Translations under genes and position numbers: made by a program
DNA from: UBA668 sp039796575
Lineage (GTDB): Bacteria > Actinomycetota > Acidimicrobiia > Acidimicrobiales > Ilumatobacteraceae
Assembly: GCA_039796575.1 (NCBI GenBank)
Contig: JBDKJP010000110.1
Location: 10,081-74,080, forward strand
Direction: 5' to 3'
Length of the DNA stretch: 64,000 nucleotides
Notes under the pieces: generated by a model
The model's database searches: none
What the model was told of the DNA's origin: nothing
What the model saw: only the letters and a program-made list of their open reading frames with translations
Shown here: piece by piece, positions 56,060 to 64,000 of the stretch
How the letters are laid out: each line of letters starts with the position of its first letter
Position numbering within the stretch: the stretch's first letter is position 1

Positions 56060-56404
56060 TCACGCGGCGACGAGCTCGACGAGGTCGCGGGGCTGGGGCT
56101 CGGTGGCGAGCGCCAGCTCGGCGGCCACGAAGCCGTCGCGGGCATCGACGGTGTCGAGCGTGGCGGCGGTGTACCAGGCGAACACGCTGTCGGGCGAGGT
56201 GAGCGGGTGCCACAACACGCCGATCTCGCTGAGGCCGCCCTCGAGGAGGCGGTCGACGGCCCACACGAAGAACACGGCGCGGGTGTCGTGGTAGGCGCCC
56301 CGGTGGAACGCCGGACGATCGGCACGCACCTGGGTGAGGGTGTTCGCCGCGCCGGTCTCGCGGACGGAGCGGACGAGGGAGCTGAGGAACTCGGTGTGTG
56401 TCAT
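56060..56404 (-). CDS. Conserved hypothetical protein
   Basis: A 114-residue mixed alpha/beta protein I do not recognise. It starts MTHTEFLSSLVRSVRETG and contains FHRGAYHDTRAVFFVWAVDR and VLWHPLTSPDSVFAWYTAAT. It has no signal peptide or membrane helix. GAGACT lies 6 nt before the ATG. It is divergent from an Lrp-family regulator 61 bp away, which might control it. Confidence 0.65.
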   Translation of the reverse strand: MTHTEFLSSLVRSVRETGAANTLTQVRADRPAFHRGAYHDTRAVFFVWAVDRLLEGGLSEIGVLWHPLTSPDSVFAWYTAATLDTVDARDGFVAAELALATEPQPRDLVELVAA

Positions 56405-56465
56405 GACGCCAGTCTCGGGCGTGAAAGGGTGCGAAACCGCCGGAGTTCGTGACAATATGGTCGTC

Positions 56466-56900
56466 ATGGCTGCGGAATCCACTGCAATCGATCGAATCGA
56501 CCGAGCAATCCTCGACGTCCTGCGCGACGACGCCCGCATCCCCTACCAGGCACTGGGCGAACGCGTGCACCTCTCGGCCAACGCCGCAGCCGACCGCGTG
56601 CGCCGGCTGGTGCGCACCGGGGTGATCCGCCGGTTCACCGTCGACATCGACCAGGCGGCGCTCGGACGCGACCTCGAAGCCGTGGTCGACGTGCACGCCA
56701 CCGACTTCGAACGGTTCAAGGACGAGGCGTTGAAGTGCCCCGAGGTCACGTGGCTGGCCTACGTCACCGGTCGCAACGACTTCCAGGTGCACGTGGCCTG
56801 CGAGGGCACGGCCGGCCTGAACCAGCTCCTCAAGCGGTTCACCCGCGAGTTCGGCGCCGACGACACGGTCACCACGGTGGTGCTCGAACGGTCGCGCTGA
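56466..56900 (+). CDS. Lrp/AsnC-family regulator
   Basis: A 144-residue feast/famine regulator. The HTH is AILDVLRDDARIPYQALGE leading into LSANAAADRVRRLV. The RAM ligand domain shows VDVHATDF, WLAYVTGRNDFQVHV and the late TVVLERSR. It probably responds to an amino acid. ATG 56466 is preceded by GACAAT at 9 nt; an ATG three codons earlier (56457) is an alternative. Confidence 0.88.
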   Translation: MAAESTAIDRIDRAILDVLRDDARIPYQALGERVHLSANAAADRVRRLVRTGVIRRFTVDIDQAALGRDLEAVVDVHATDFERFKDEALKCPEVTWLAYVTGRNDFQVHVACEGTAGLNQLLKRFTREFGADDTVTTVVLERSR

Positions 56901-56926
56901 GGTCGCGCTCACCCGCCGGTCACGTG

Positions 56927-56966
56927 TTGCCGCGTTAGCAGTCCAGGGTTTAGAGTGCTAGCACTC
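56927..56966 (+). promoter_or_regulatory. groEL promoter with CIRCE (HrcA) operator
   Basis: CIRCE is seen as TTAGCAGTC-N9-GAGTGCTAG (56935-56961), two mismatches from consensus. The right half also forms a second perfect palindrome GAGTGC-TA-GCACTC (56953-56966). A TTGCCG (56927) and TAGAGT (56951), 18 bp apart, are the likely -35 and -10, so HrcA would cover the promoter. Confidence 0.8.
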
Positions 56967-57028
56967 TCGCTGCCGGAGTGACAGCCGGCGGCGTACCCCT
57001 GACCATCACCTCATCGTGGAGGAACGCA

Positions 57029-58648
<1,620 letters not shown>

Positions 58649-58691
58649 CCGTTCCGGTCAGCTGACCCCCGTCCTGCGGGACACACACGCC

Positions 58692-58730
58692 GAGGAGGCC
58701 CGGGCACCCGCCCGGGCCTCCTCCCGTTTT
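58692..58730 (+). terminator. Rho-independent terminator of groEL
   Basis: GAGGAGGCCCGGGC (58692-58705) and GCCCGGGCCTCCTC (58710-58723) form a perfect 14-bp stem with an ACCC loop, followed by CCGTTTT. Confidence 0.9.
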
Positions 58731-58752
58731 CCGGTCGCCGCACCTGCCGTGG

Positions 58753-58852
58753 GTCGGGTCCGTTTCGTGCCGTTTCCGACTCACTCCGGACCCACGGGTC
58801 CGTTGTGAGCCAGTCCTGGCGTGTTGCGGACCCGTGGGTCCGGAACACGCCA
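58753..58852 (+). repeat. Structured repeat, copy A (two hairpins with GGACCC/GGGTCC cores)
   Basis: It begins GTCGGGTCCGTTTCGTGCC. Hairpin 1 is CTCAC-tc-CGGACCC-ac-GGGTCCG-tt-GTGAG (58780-58809). Hairpin 2 is TGGCGTGTT-g-CGGACCC-gt-GGGTCCG-g-AACACGCCA (58817-58852). An inverted copy lies at 61369-61461. It occupies the convergent gap between groEL and the propeller gene, whose stop is at 58855. Confidence 0.85.
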
Positions 58853-58854
58853 CG

Positions 58855-60846
58855 TCAGTTGAGCGCCACGCGGGTGGCGACGGCGAGCTCGCGGGAGGTG
58901 ACCTTGCCGGACGGCGTCGCCGCGGTCGGGTCGATGGTCAACACCACCGGTGGAGCGAGCGCGGTGCGGGCCCGGTCGAACGCCGCCACATCCGCACCCA
59001 CCGACAGGTCGGTGGCATCGAGTGCCCATTCGCCGAGGTCGACGGTCGGGAACAGGTTGATCTCCGGCCCCAACAGTCGGCGTACCAGCGTGGTGCCGTC
59101 GAGCCAGGCGATGGTGGTGCCGTCGCGGCTGACCGTGTAGAGCCGGGGGCAGTCGCCGCAGTCGTCGTACGACGCCTGGAGCCCGAGGTCCTCGGCGTGC
59201 CGAGCAACCTCGTCGAGCAGCGACATGATGAACAGCCCACGCGACACGCCGCGGTACCACTCGCCGACGATCAACCCGTTCTCGGCGAGGTGCAGACGGC
59301 TGACGCCCTCCTCCCACCCGCCCACCTTCGCCACGGTGTCCAACGACCCGCTTTCGAGGTCGAGGGTCAACAACACGCCGGACATGGTCTCGATGCCCTG
59401 GCTCCTCGTCGGCTGGCGGTCGACGAGCAGCAGCGGGCGACCGGCCACCACGGCCGCGTCGTGCACGGTGAACCACCCCGACGTGACGTCGCCGGCGGGG
59501 ATCAACGTGCCGAACAGGTCCTCGGGCTCAGCGCCGGGCGAGGCGATGCGCAATGGCAACGTGTCGGCGATGGTCCAGTTGTCACCCTCGCCGTTGCCGG
59601 ACTTGCGCTGCACGATCATCGAGCCGTCGGGCGCCTTCGCGGCGAACGCCACCTGCTCGGTGGTCCACTGCACTCGATCGCCGTCGGGGGTGTACTCCCA
59701 CACGCCGTCGAGGCCGGTGGTCACCATCGCCGGGAGGGCGGGCGGCACCGTCGATGTCGGCTGCTCGGTGGTCGACGGCACGGTGGTGGGCGTGGGCAGC
59801 GTGGTGGGCAGCGCGTACCTCGACAGCATCACCGTCCCGTTTGCGACGGGCACGTCGTACGTCGACCCGTCGGCGGTGTGGACGAGCGTGGCCGAGCCGT
59901 CGGTGTACTGCACCACCATCCACTCGCCGCGCACGTCGAGGTCGGCCACGAGCGTCGGGTCGCCGAGGTCGGCGATCACGCCGCTGCGCACACCCATCGA
60001 CTCCACCTTGCCGTCGGCGCGCAGCACCACGTACGAGCCTGCGCCGTCGCCCACGACGAGGAACGGGTTCTCGAAGCCGGGCGCAGTCTGCTCGCCGGAA
60101 CCGAAGCCGAACACGAACGTGCTGCGCTGCCCGGTGTCGTCGGTCGTGGCCGCGATGACCGACGAGTCGTCGACGATCGAGAACCGGCGGTAGCCCACCG
60201 CCCACGACCCCGGTGGCGACGTGTACAGCGGCTCGTTCGGCTGGAACCAGGCACCGAGCTCGAACGAGTACGCCGGGTCGGTGCTCGGCGTGCGGTACAC
60301 GAGGCGCAGTGAGCCGTTCGGCGCGTCGGCGTCGTCGAGCGTGGTGGTGCCCGAGCCGTCGTCGGTGACCAACGCCTGCCCTGCCGGCACGAGGCCCGCC
60401 GCGTCGAGCAGCTCGATGTCGCCCCCGGTGCGCTGGTACACCACCGAGCCGTTCTCGAGCATGATCGCCCGCGACACCGCTGCGTCGTCGAACAGCCGCG
60501 TCACCACCGCCGAGCCACCCTCGCTGGCGACCTGCTCGATGCCGCGCTCGCTGGCGACGAGCACGGCCACACCTTCGGGCCACGCGATCGCCTGCTCGGC
60601 CGACGTGGTGGATGCATCGTCGGACGTGGCGGGCACGATGGCGTCGGGCGCGTCCTTGCCGGTCCACACGAGCGCGCCGATCAGCGCTGCCGCCGCGGCG
60701 ATGCCGAGGCCGGCCCACACCATGGGGCGGCGCGGCGAGGTCGTGGCCGCAGCGCGCGTCGTCGGCAGCTCGGGTGCGTCGGGGGTGCCGGCCACCGCGT
60801 CGGTCACCAGGCCGCGGATGCGGGCGTCGAGATCGTCACTGTCCAT
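58855..60846 (-). CDS. Membrane-anchored propeller protein, partner (putative anti-sigma) of the ECF sigma factor
   Basis: A 663-residue single-pass protein. The first 40 residues are cytoplasmic (MDSDDLDARIRGLVTDAVAG), then a helix (WAGLGIAAAAALIGALVW, about 44-61). A large extracytoplasmic region of repeated beta blades follows (ENGSVVYQRTGG, SRDGTTIAWLDGTT, PDGSMIVQRKSG), with a Thr/Pro linker near the middle. It overlaps the sigma gene by 11 bp and has the Shine-Dalgarno GAGGAGG. The arrangement suggests an anti-sigma factor that senses an extracellular ligand. The short cytoplasmic part lacks a clear zinc anti-sigma motif, so this is inferred. Confidence 0.7.
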   Translation of the reverse strand: MDSDDLDARIRGLVTDAVAGTPDAPELPTTRAAATTSPRRPMVWAGLGIAAAAALIGALVWTGKDAPDAIVPATSDDASTTSAEQAIAWPEGVAVLVASERGIEQVASEGGSAVVTRLFDDAAVSRAIMLENGSVVYQRTGGDIELLDAAGLVPAGQALVTDDGSGTTTLDDADAPNGSLRLVYRTPSTDPAYSFELGAWFQPNEPLYTSPPGSWAVGYRRFSIVDDSSVIAATTDDTGQRSTFVFGFGSGEQTAPGFENPFLVVGDGAGSYVVLRADGKVESMGVRSGVIADLGDPTLVADLDVRGEWMVVQYTDGSATLVHTADGSTYDVPVANGTVMLSRYALPTTLPTPTTVPSTTEQPTSTVPPALPAMVTTGLDGVWEYTPDGDRVQWTTEQVAFAAKAPDGSMIVQRKSGNGEGDNWTIADTLPLRIASPGAEPEDLFGTLIPAGDVTSGWFTVHDAAVVAGRPLLLVDRQPTRSQGIETMSGVLLTLDLESGSLDTVAKVGGWEEGVSRLHLAENGLIVGEWYRGVSRGLFIMSLLDEVARHAEDLGLQASYDDCGDCPRLYTVSRDGTTIAWLDGTTLVRRLLGPEINLFPTVDLGEWALDATDLSVGADVAAFDRARTALAPPVVLTIDPTAATPSGKVTSRELAVATRVALN

Positions 60847-61306
60847 CGAGGATCCTCCTCAGGTGTTCGCGCGCCCGTGCCAGTTGCTTGCGCACCGTGC
60901 CCTCGCCCACGTCGAGCAGCTCGGCGATCTGGGTCGGCGTGAGGTCGTCCCAGTAGGTGAGGTACACGACGGCGCGTTGCTGCGGGCTGAGCTGCTGCAG
61001 CGCGCGTTGCGCATCGGCCGACGACTCGTGTGCCGCGGCGACGTCGTTCGTGGCGACCGTGCGCTCCCGCCGCAGCCGACGCACGTCGCTGCGCTTGGTC
61101 GACATCGCCGCGGTGTACACGGCGCGGTAGAGGTAGGCGCGGGGGTTGCTCACGGTCGGCCATGCCGGCGAGCGGAACGCGGCCAGCACGCCGTCGGTCA
61201 CCACATCGGGCGCGTCAGTGGGGCCGACGAGCGCGGTGGCGTAGCGGGTGAGCTCGGCCGCATGTCGGCGGTACAGCGCGACGTCGTCGTCCACGGCGGT
61301 CATCAT
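60836..61306 (-). CDS. ECF-type RNA polymerase sigma factor
   Basis: A 156-residue ECF sigma factor. Region 2 is ELTRYATALVGPTDAPDVVT to NPRAYLYRAVYTAA. Region 4 is LQQLSPQQRAVVYLTYWDD followed by the HTH TPTQIAELLDVGEGTVRKQL. Three consecutive possible starts exist (GTG 61309, ATG 61306, ATG 61303). It directs RNA polymerase to stress or envelope promoters and is cotranscribed with its putative membrane partner. A structured repeat lies just upstream. Confidence 0.9.
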   Translation of the reverse strand: MMTAVDDDVALYRRHAAELTRYATALVGPTDAPDVVTDGVLAAFRSPAWPTVSNPRAYLYRAVYTAAMSTKRSDVRRLRRERTVATNDVAAAHESSADAQRALQQLSPQQRAVVYLTYWDDLTPTQIAELLDVGEGTVRKQLARAREHLRRILDGQ

Positions 61307-61368
61307 CACCCATCAGACGCCACCGCCCCCGCCAACGGGTGACACGCCGGCGCAGTGCTGGTGTCCGA

Positions 61369-61461
61369 TTGCGGACCCACGGGTCCGCAATGCGCCAGGA
61401 ATGGCGCACTTCCCACCCGTGGGTCCGGAATGCGCCACGGATGGCACGAATCGGACCCGAC
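61369..61461 (-). repeat. Structured repeat, copy B (inverted relative to copy A)
   Basis: On the plus strand it opens with TTGCGGACCC-ac-GGGTCCGCAA (61369-61390), then TGCGCCA-ggaa-TGGCGCA (61391-61408). A second hairpin uses GGCGCA/TGCGCC arms around ACCC-gt-GGGT (61403-61436). It ends in CGGACCCGAC. Read in reverse complement it begins GTCGGGTCCGATTCGTGCC, 18 of 19 bases identical to copy A. It lies between the sigma gene start and the HPt gene stop. Confidence 0.85.
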
Positions 61462-61497
61462 CTGTGCGGCAGGTGAGACGGGCGCGGCGCCGGCGGG

Positions 61498-62082
61498 TCA
61501 GGGGTTGACGGGCTGGTTGCTGATCCAGATCTGGAACCAGCGGGCGGCCGCAGTGGCCTGGGTGAGCACCTCGTCGACCAACGGGCGCAGCGCCGCGGGG
61601 TCGTCGTTGTTGGTGAGCTGGTCACAGGCGTTGCCCAGTGCGCCGGCACCGAGCAGCAGCGCGCTCGACTTCAACGTGTGCGCCACGCTCTTCGCCGCGG
61701 GCACGTCGCTCTGCTCGACCGCGGTGGTGAGCGCGAGGCGACGCGTGTGGAGCTCGGTGAGGAACAACTGCACCAGGTACGACACGCGGCTCGGATCGCC
61801 GAGGTCGTTGATGAGGCCCGAGAGCGCGGCCTCGTCGACCGGCGCCGAGGGCGTGATCGTGGGGGCGTGCACCGAACGGCCGATGACGGCACCGGGGCTG
61901 AGCACGCCGTCGATGGCGCCGCACAGGTCGTCGAGGCGCGACCGCAGCGCGGTGGCCAGGGCGTGCGTGCCTTCCGGCAGCCCTTCGCGTTCGATGGTGC
62001 TCACGAGGTCGTTCACGTCGCGCAGCACCGTGCGGATGTGCGTGCGTACGGCCTCGACGTCGGGTTGCGTGGTGTCGTCCAT
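61498..62082 (-). CDS. HPt-domain phosphotransfer protein
   Basis: A 194-residue protein whose C-terminal 110 residues are an HPt four-helix bundle: LINDLGDPSRVSYLVQLFL and the phospho-acceptor His in SVAHTLKSSALLLGA. The N-terminal half is helical and unassigned. CACACT (62091-62096) lies 8 nt before the ATG at 62082, which is chosen over a longer frame. It could relay phosphate from the two hybrid kinases in this window to a response regulator; that partnership is inferred. Confidence 0.85.
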   Translation of the reverse strand: MDDTTQPDVEAVRTHIRTVLRDVNDLVSTIEREGLPEGTHALATALRSRLDDLCGAIDGVLSPGAVIGRSVHAPTITPSAPVDEAALSGLINDLGDPSRVSYLVQLFLTELHTRRLALTTAVEQSDVPAAKSVAHTLKSSALLLGAGALGNACDQLTNNDDPAALRPLVDEVLTQATAAARWFQIWISNQPVNP

Positions 62083-62136
62083 CTGCACACAGTGTGCCCG
62101 ATGCGGCACCCCGTGTCGCGTATTCGACGGTGGAGA

Positions 62137-62412
62137 TCAGCCGCCGGCGACGGCGGGGATGATGCTCACGGTCTCGCCGGCGGGCACCACGGTGCCGAGA
62201 CCGTCGAGGTAGCGCACGTCGTCGTCGGCCACGAAGATGTTGACGAACTTGCGCAGCGCGCCCGACTCGTCGAGCAGACGGTCCTTGAACCCGGGGTGCA
62301 CCGCCTCGAGCGACTCGATGACGTCGGCGAGGGTGTTGCCCTCGACCTGCACCTGGGAGTTGCCGCCCGCCATGGGGCGCAGGGTCGTGGGGATTCGAAC
62401 GGTCACAGCCAT
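62137..62412 (-). CDS. cysO: CysO-type ubiquitin-like sulfur carrier (MoaD/ThiS family)
   Basis: A 91-residue beta-grasp protein ending in the diagnostic Gly-Gly (IIPAVAGG). RIPTTLRPMAGG at the start, FVNIFVADDDVRYLDGL and the ending closely follow mycobacterial CysO, which carries thiocarboxylate sulfur to CysM for cysteine synthesis during oxidative stress. No mec or cysM gene adjoins it here, so molybdopterin MoaD is a weaker alternative. TAGTGT (62420-62425) lies 7 nt before the ATG. Confidence 0.85.
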   Translation of the reverse strand: MAVTVRIPTTLRPMAGGNSQVQVEGNTLADVIESLEAVHPGFKDRLLDESGALRKFVNIFVADDDVRYLDGLGTVVPAGETVSIIPAVAGG

Positions 62413-62419
62413 GACGGAA

Positions 62420-62425
62420 ACACTA
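62420..62425 (-). promoter_or_regulatory. Leaderless -10 (TAGTGT) of cysO
   Basis: Minus-strand TAGTGT ends 7 nt before the ATG at 62412. Confidence 0.6.
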
Positions 62426-62477
62426 CCTGCCAGGTCGGGATTTCACGACGAGTTCAGCCCCGTCGTCAGCCCCATCG

Positions 62478-63920
62478 TCAGCACGGCGCGATCGACGTCC
62501 AGGGCGCAGCCGCCTCGAGCTGCGCGGCCACCCGCACGAGCACGTCCTCGCGGCCGTAGCCGGCCACGAGCTGCACACCCACGGGCAGGCCGTCGGCGGT
62601 GCGGTGCAGCGGCAGGCTGATGGCCGGCTGCCCGGTCACGTTGAACTGCGCAGTGAACAGCAGCAGCTCGCTCACCCGGGCACCACCGCCGGGGCCGCTG
62701 AGGTACCCGATGGGCGGCGGCGGGGTGGCGATCACGGGTGACAGCAGGAGGTCGAACCCGTGGCTGCCGTCGGCCGGGTGCCACCACGACAACATCTCGC
62801 GGCACCACCGATGCTGCGCAGCCAGGCACTCGAGGTAGTCGACCGACGACACCTGTCGACCGATGGCGGCGAACGCGAGGTTGTCGGGCTCGAGGTCGTC
62901 GTCGGTGGCGGGACGACCGAGGAGCGCCTCGAGCTGCCGCAGGTCGTGCGCGGTGTTGGCGGCGAGCATGGTGACGAAGCGACCGCTGAACGACTCGTCG
63001 TGCATCGCCGCGGGCGCTGACGCCTCCACGTGATGGCCGGCCGCAGCCAACAACCCCGCGGCAGTGTCGACCGCGGCGATGCACTCCGCGTGCACGCGGC
63101 CATCCATGTCGGCACCGCTGAGCACACCGATGCGCAGGCGTCCCGGCGTCACACCCACTTCGTCGCGCAGATGGCGAGAGAACGGCGGGGCGATGTACGG
63201 GTCGCCCGGCTCGTAGCCGGCGATCGAGTCGAGCACCGCGGCGGCGTCGCGCACGCTGCGCGTGACCGCGCCGTCGATGGTGGCACCCGCCCACGCCTCG
63301 CCCACGTCAGGCGCGAGCGACACGCGACCCCGCGTCGGCTTGAGCCCGACGAGCCCGCACTCCGACGCCGGGACGCGGATCGAGCCACCGCCGTCGTTGG
63401 CATGGCCGACCGCCACGATGCCCGCGGCCACTGCGGCAGCCGAACCACCGGACGAACCACCGGTCGAGTGGTCGAGGTTCCACGGGTTGCGACTCGGTCC
63501 GTACGCGATGGGCTCGGTGGTGATGGTGCTGCCCCACTCGGGCGTGTTCGTGCGGCCGATGGCCACGAAGCCGGCCTTGCGGAAGCGGCGGTAGAGCGCC
63601 GAGTCGTGCGGTGCGAGGTGGCCGATGTTCTTCAACGCCCGAGTGCCGCCGTGCGCCGGCTCGCCCGCCATGTCGCACCCGAGGTCCTTCACCACCATCG
63701 GTACACCGGCGAACGGACCGCCGTGCTCGGGTTGCACCGCAGCGGCTTCGCGCAGCGCCGCCTCGTAGCGCGGATGGATGATCGCGTTGATCGCCGGGTT
63801 GCGCTCCTGCGCCGCGTCGATGGCGGCCTGCACCAGCTCGGCCGCGCTCACCGCGCCGCTGCGCACCAGTTCCGCCTGACCGGTGGCATCGAGCGCGAGG
63901 ACGTCGTCGTGGGTTCCCAT
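62478..63920 (-). CDS. Amidase signature family hydrolase
   Basis: A 480-residue amidase. The Ser-cisSer-Lys triad is visible as Lys in VPMVVKDLG, the cis-Ser in HSTGGSSGGSAAAVAAG and the nucleophile Ser in NDGGGSIRVPAS. It hydrolyses an amide such as an aryl or aliphatic amide, or a cyclic imide; it is not GatA since no gatB/gatC adjoin. The ATG at 63920 is fixed by TACAGT 7 nt upstream. It is divergent from glycerate kinase. Confidence 0.92.
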   Translation of the reverse strand: MGTHDDVLALDATGQAELVRSGAVSAAELVQAAIDAAQERNPAINAIIHPRYEAALREAAAVQPEHGGPFAGVPMVVKDLGCDMAGEPAHGGTRALKNIGHLAPHDSALYRRFRKAGFVAIGRTNTPEWGSTITTEPIAYGPSRNPWNLDHSTGGSSGGSAAAVAAGIVAVGHANDGGGSIRVPASECGLVGLKPTRGRVSLAPDVGEAWAGATIDGAVTRSVRDAAAVLDSIAGYEPGDPYIAPPFSRHLRDEVGVTPGRLRIGVLSGADMDGRVHAECIAAVDTAAGLLAAAGHHVEASAPAAMHDESFSGRFVTMLAANTAHDLRQLEALLGRPATDDDLEPDNLAFAAIGRQVSSVDYLECLAAQHRWCREMLSWWHPADGSHGFDLLLSPVIATPPPPIGYLSGPGGGARVSELLLFTAQFNVTGQPAISLPLHRTADGLPVGVQLVAGYGREDVLVRVAAQLEAAAPWTSIAPC

Positions 63921-63927
63921 GGGGCGC

Positions 63928-63933
63928 ACTGTA
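63928..63933 (-). promoter_or_regulatory. Leaderless -10 (TACAGT) of the amidase
   Basis: Minus-strand TACAGT ends 7 nt before the ATG at 63920; the divergent TAACCT follows 10 bp away. Confidence 0.6.
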
Positions 63934-63943
63934 CGCCTGCCCC

Positions 63944-63949
63944 TAACCT
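63944..63949 (+). promoter_or_regulatory. Leaderless -10 (TAACCT) of the glycerate kinase gene
   Basis: TAACCT ends 7 nt before the ATG at 63957. Confidence 0.55.
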
Positions 63950-63956
63950 TGGTCGG

Positions 63957-64000
63957 ATGCGAGTGCTCGCCGCCGTCGACAAGTTCAAGGGCACGGCCAC
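63957..64000 (+). CDS. Glycerate 2-kinase, N-terminal fragment (runs off window)
   Basis: Only the first 14 codons are visible: MRVLAAVDKFKGTA. This matches the conserved start of GlxK/GarK-type glycerate kinases (MKIVIAPDSFKGS-like). The leaderless -10 at 7 nt supports the start. The family call rests on this short segment and the promoter context only. Confidence 0.6.
   Translation, partial: MRVLAAVDKFKGTA

Noticed and set aside
56978..57028. Upstream extension of GroEL to about 556 residues
   Set aside because: GGAGGAA sits directly before the ATG at 57029 and the protein start MPKQIAF is canonical; the extension runs through leader sequence.

Overview
The window is about 64 kb of very GC-rich, gene-dense chromosome from an actinomycetotan, most plausibly an Acidimicrobiia (Ilumatobacter-like) aerobe. 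That placement is an inference from the gene set: an F420-type LLM oxidoreductase, a PAC2 protein, a CysO-type sulfur carrier, an SCO6745-family protein, DUF2505, UPF0182, an actinobacterial HemQ and a stand-alone groEL under CIRCE control. I found no rRNA, tRNA, CRISPR array, transposase or phage module.

Layout. 1-3.7 kb: an L-fucose/L-fuconate catabolic locus (aldo/keto reductase, fuconate dehydratase, SDR, solute-binding-like protein) around a perfect operator palindrome. 3.7-8.7 kb: His-rich methyltransferase, three-PAS hybrid histidine kinase, MFS exporter, Nudix. 8.8-15 kb: a cell-surface locus of two divergent paralogous secreted proteins, a DUF916 (WxL-interacting) membrane protein and a further surface protein; one secreted protein ends in a WxL-like domain. 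15-25.9 kb: coiled-coil protein, UPF0182, a DivIVA-like protein with an unexpected phage MuF-like C-terminus, Lon/PDZ protease, HEAT protein, esterase lipoprotein, CaCA antiporter. 26-30 kb: PaiB-like protein, then a divergent arsenic locus arsR / arsI - Fe(II)/2OG dioxygenase - acr3 with twin operators. 30-38 kb: DsbA-like, DedA, VOC, nucleosidase, TetR, second hybrid kinase, DMT exporter, LLM oxidoreductase and TetR with twin operators. 38-43 kb: a DabA/DabB inorganic-carbon transporter with a divergent LysR regulator. 43-44.4 kb: small membrane protein, a nucleotidyltransferase toxin-antitoxin-like pair and a cluster of palindromes. 44.4-49.2 kb: GNAT, SCO6745 family, a redoxin SELENOPROTEIN with in-frame UGA and SECIS-like hairpin, DUF2505, PAC2, Nudix. 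49.4-56.9 kb: ABC-type binding lipoprotein, HemQ, FdhD, two aquaporins, FAD monooxygenase, response regulator, Lrp. 57-64 kb: groEL, an ECF sigma factor with a membrane propeller partner bracketed by inverted copies of a structured repeat, HPt protein, CysO, amidase, and the start of glycerate kinase.

Two genome-wide habits show clearly. First, at least 25 genes have a TANNNT hexamer ending 6-9 nt before the start codon and no Shine-Dalgarno, the signature of leaderless transcription; genes with a real Shine-Dalgarno are the minority here. Second, adjacent genes are commonly coupled by ATGA or GTGA stop/start overlaps.

The most exciting items are the selenoprotein (45770-46855), the inverted, structure-conserving repeats around the sigma operon (58753-58852 and 61369-61461), the WxL/DUF916-like surface locus, and the DivIVA/MuF-like fusion. 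All assignments come from reading the sequence and from memory of the families; no database search was run.
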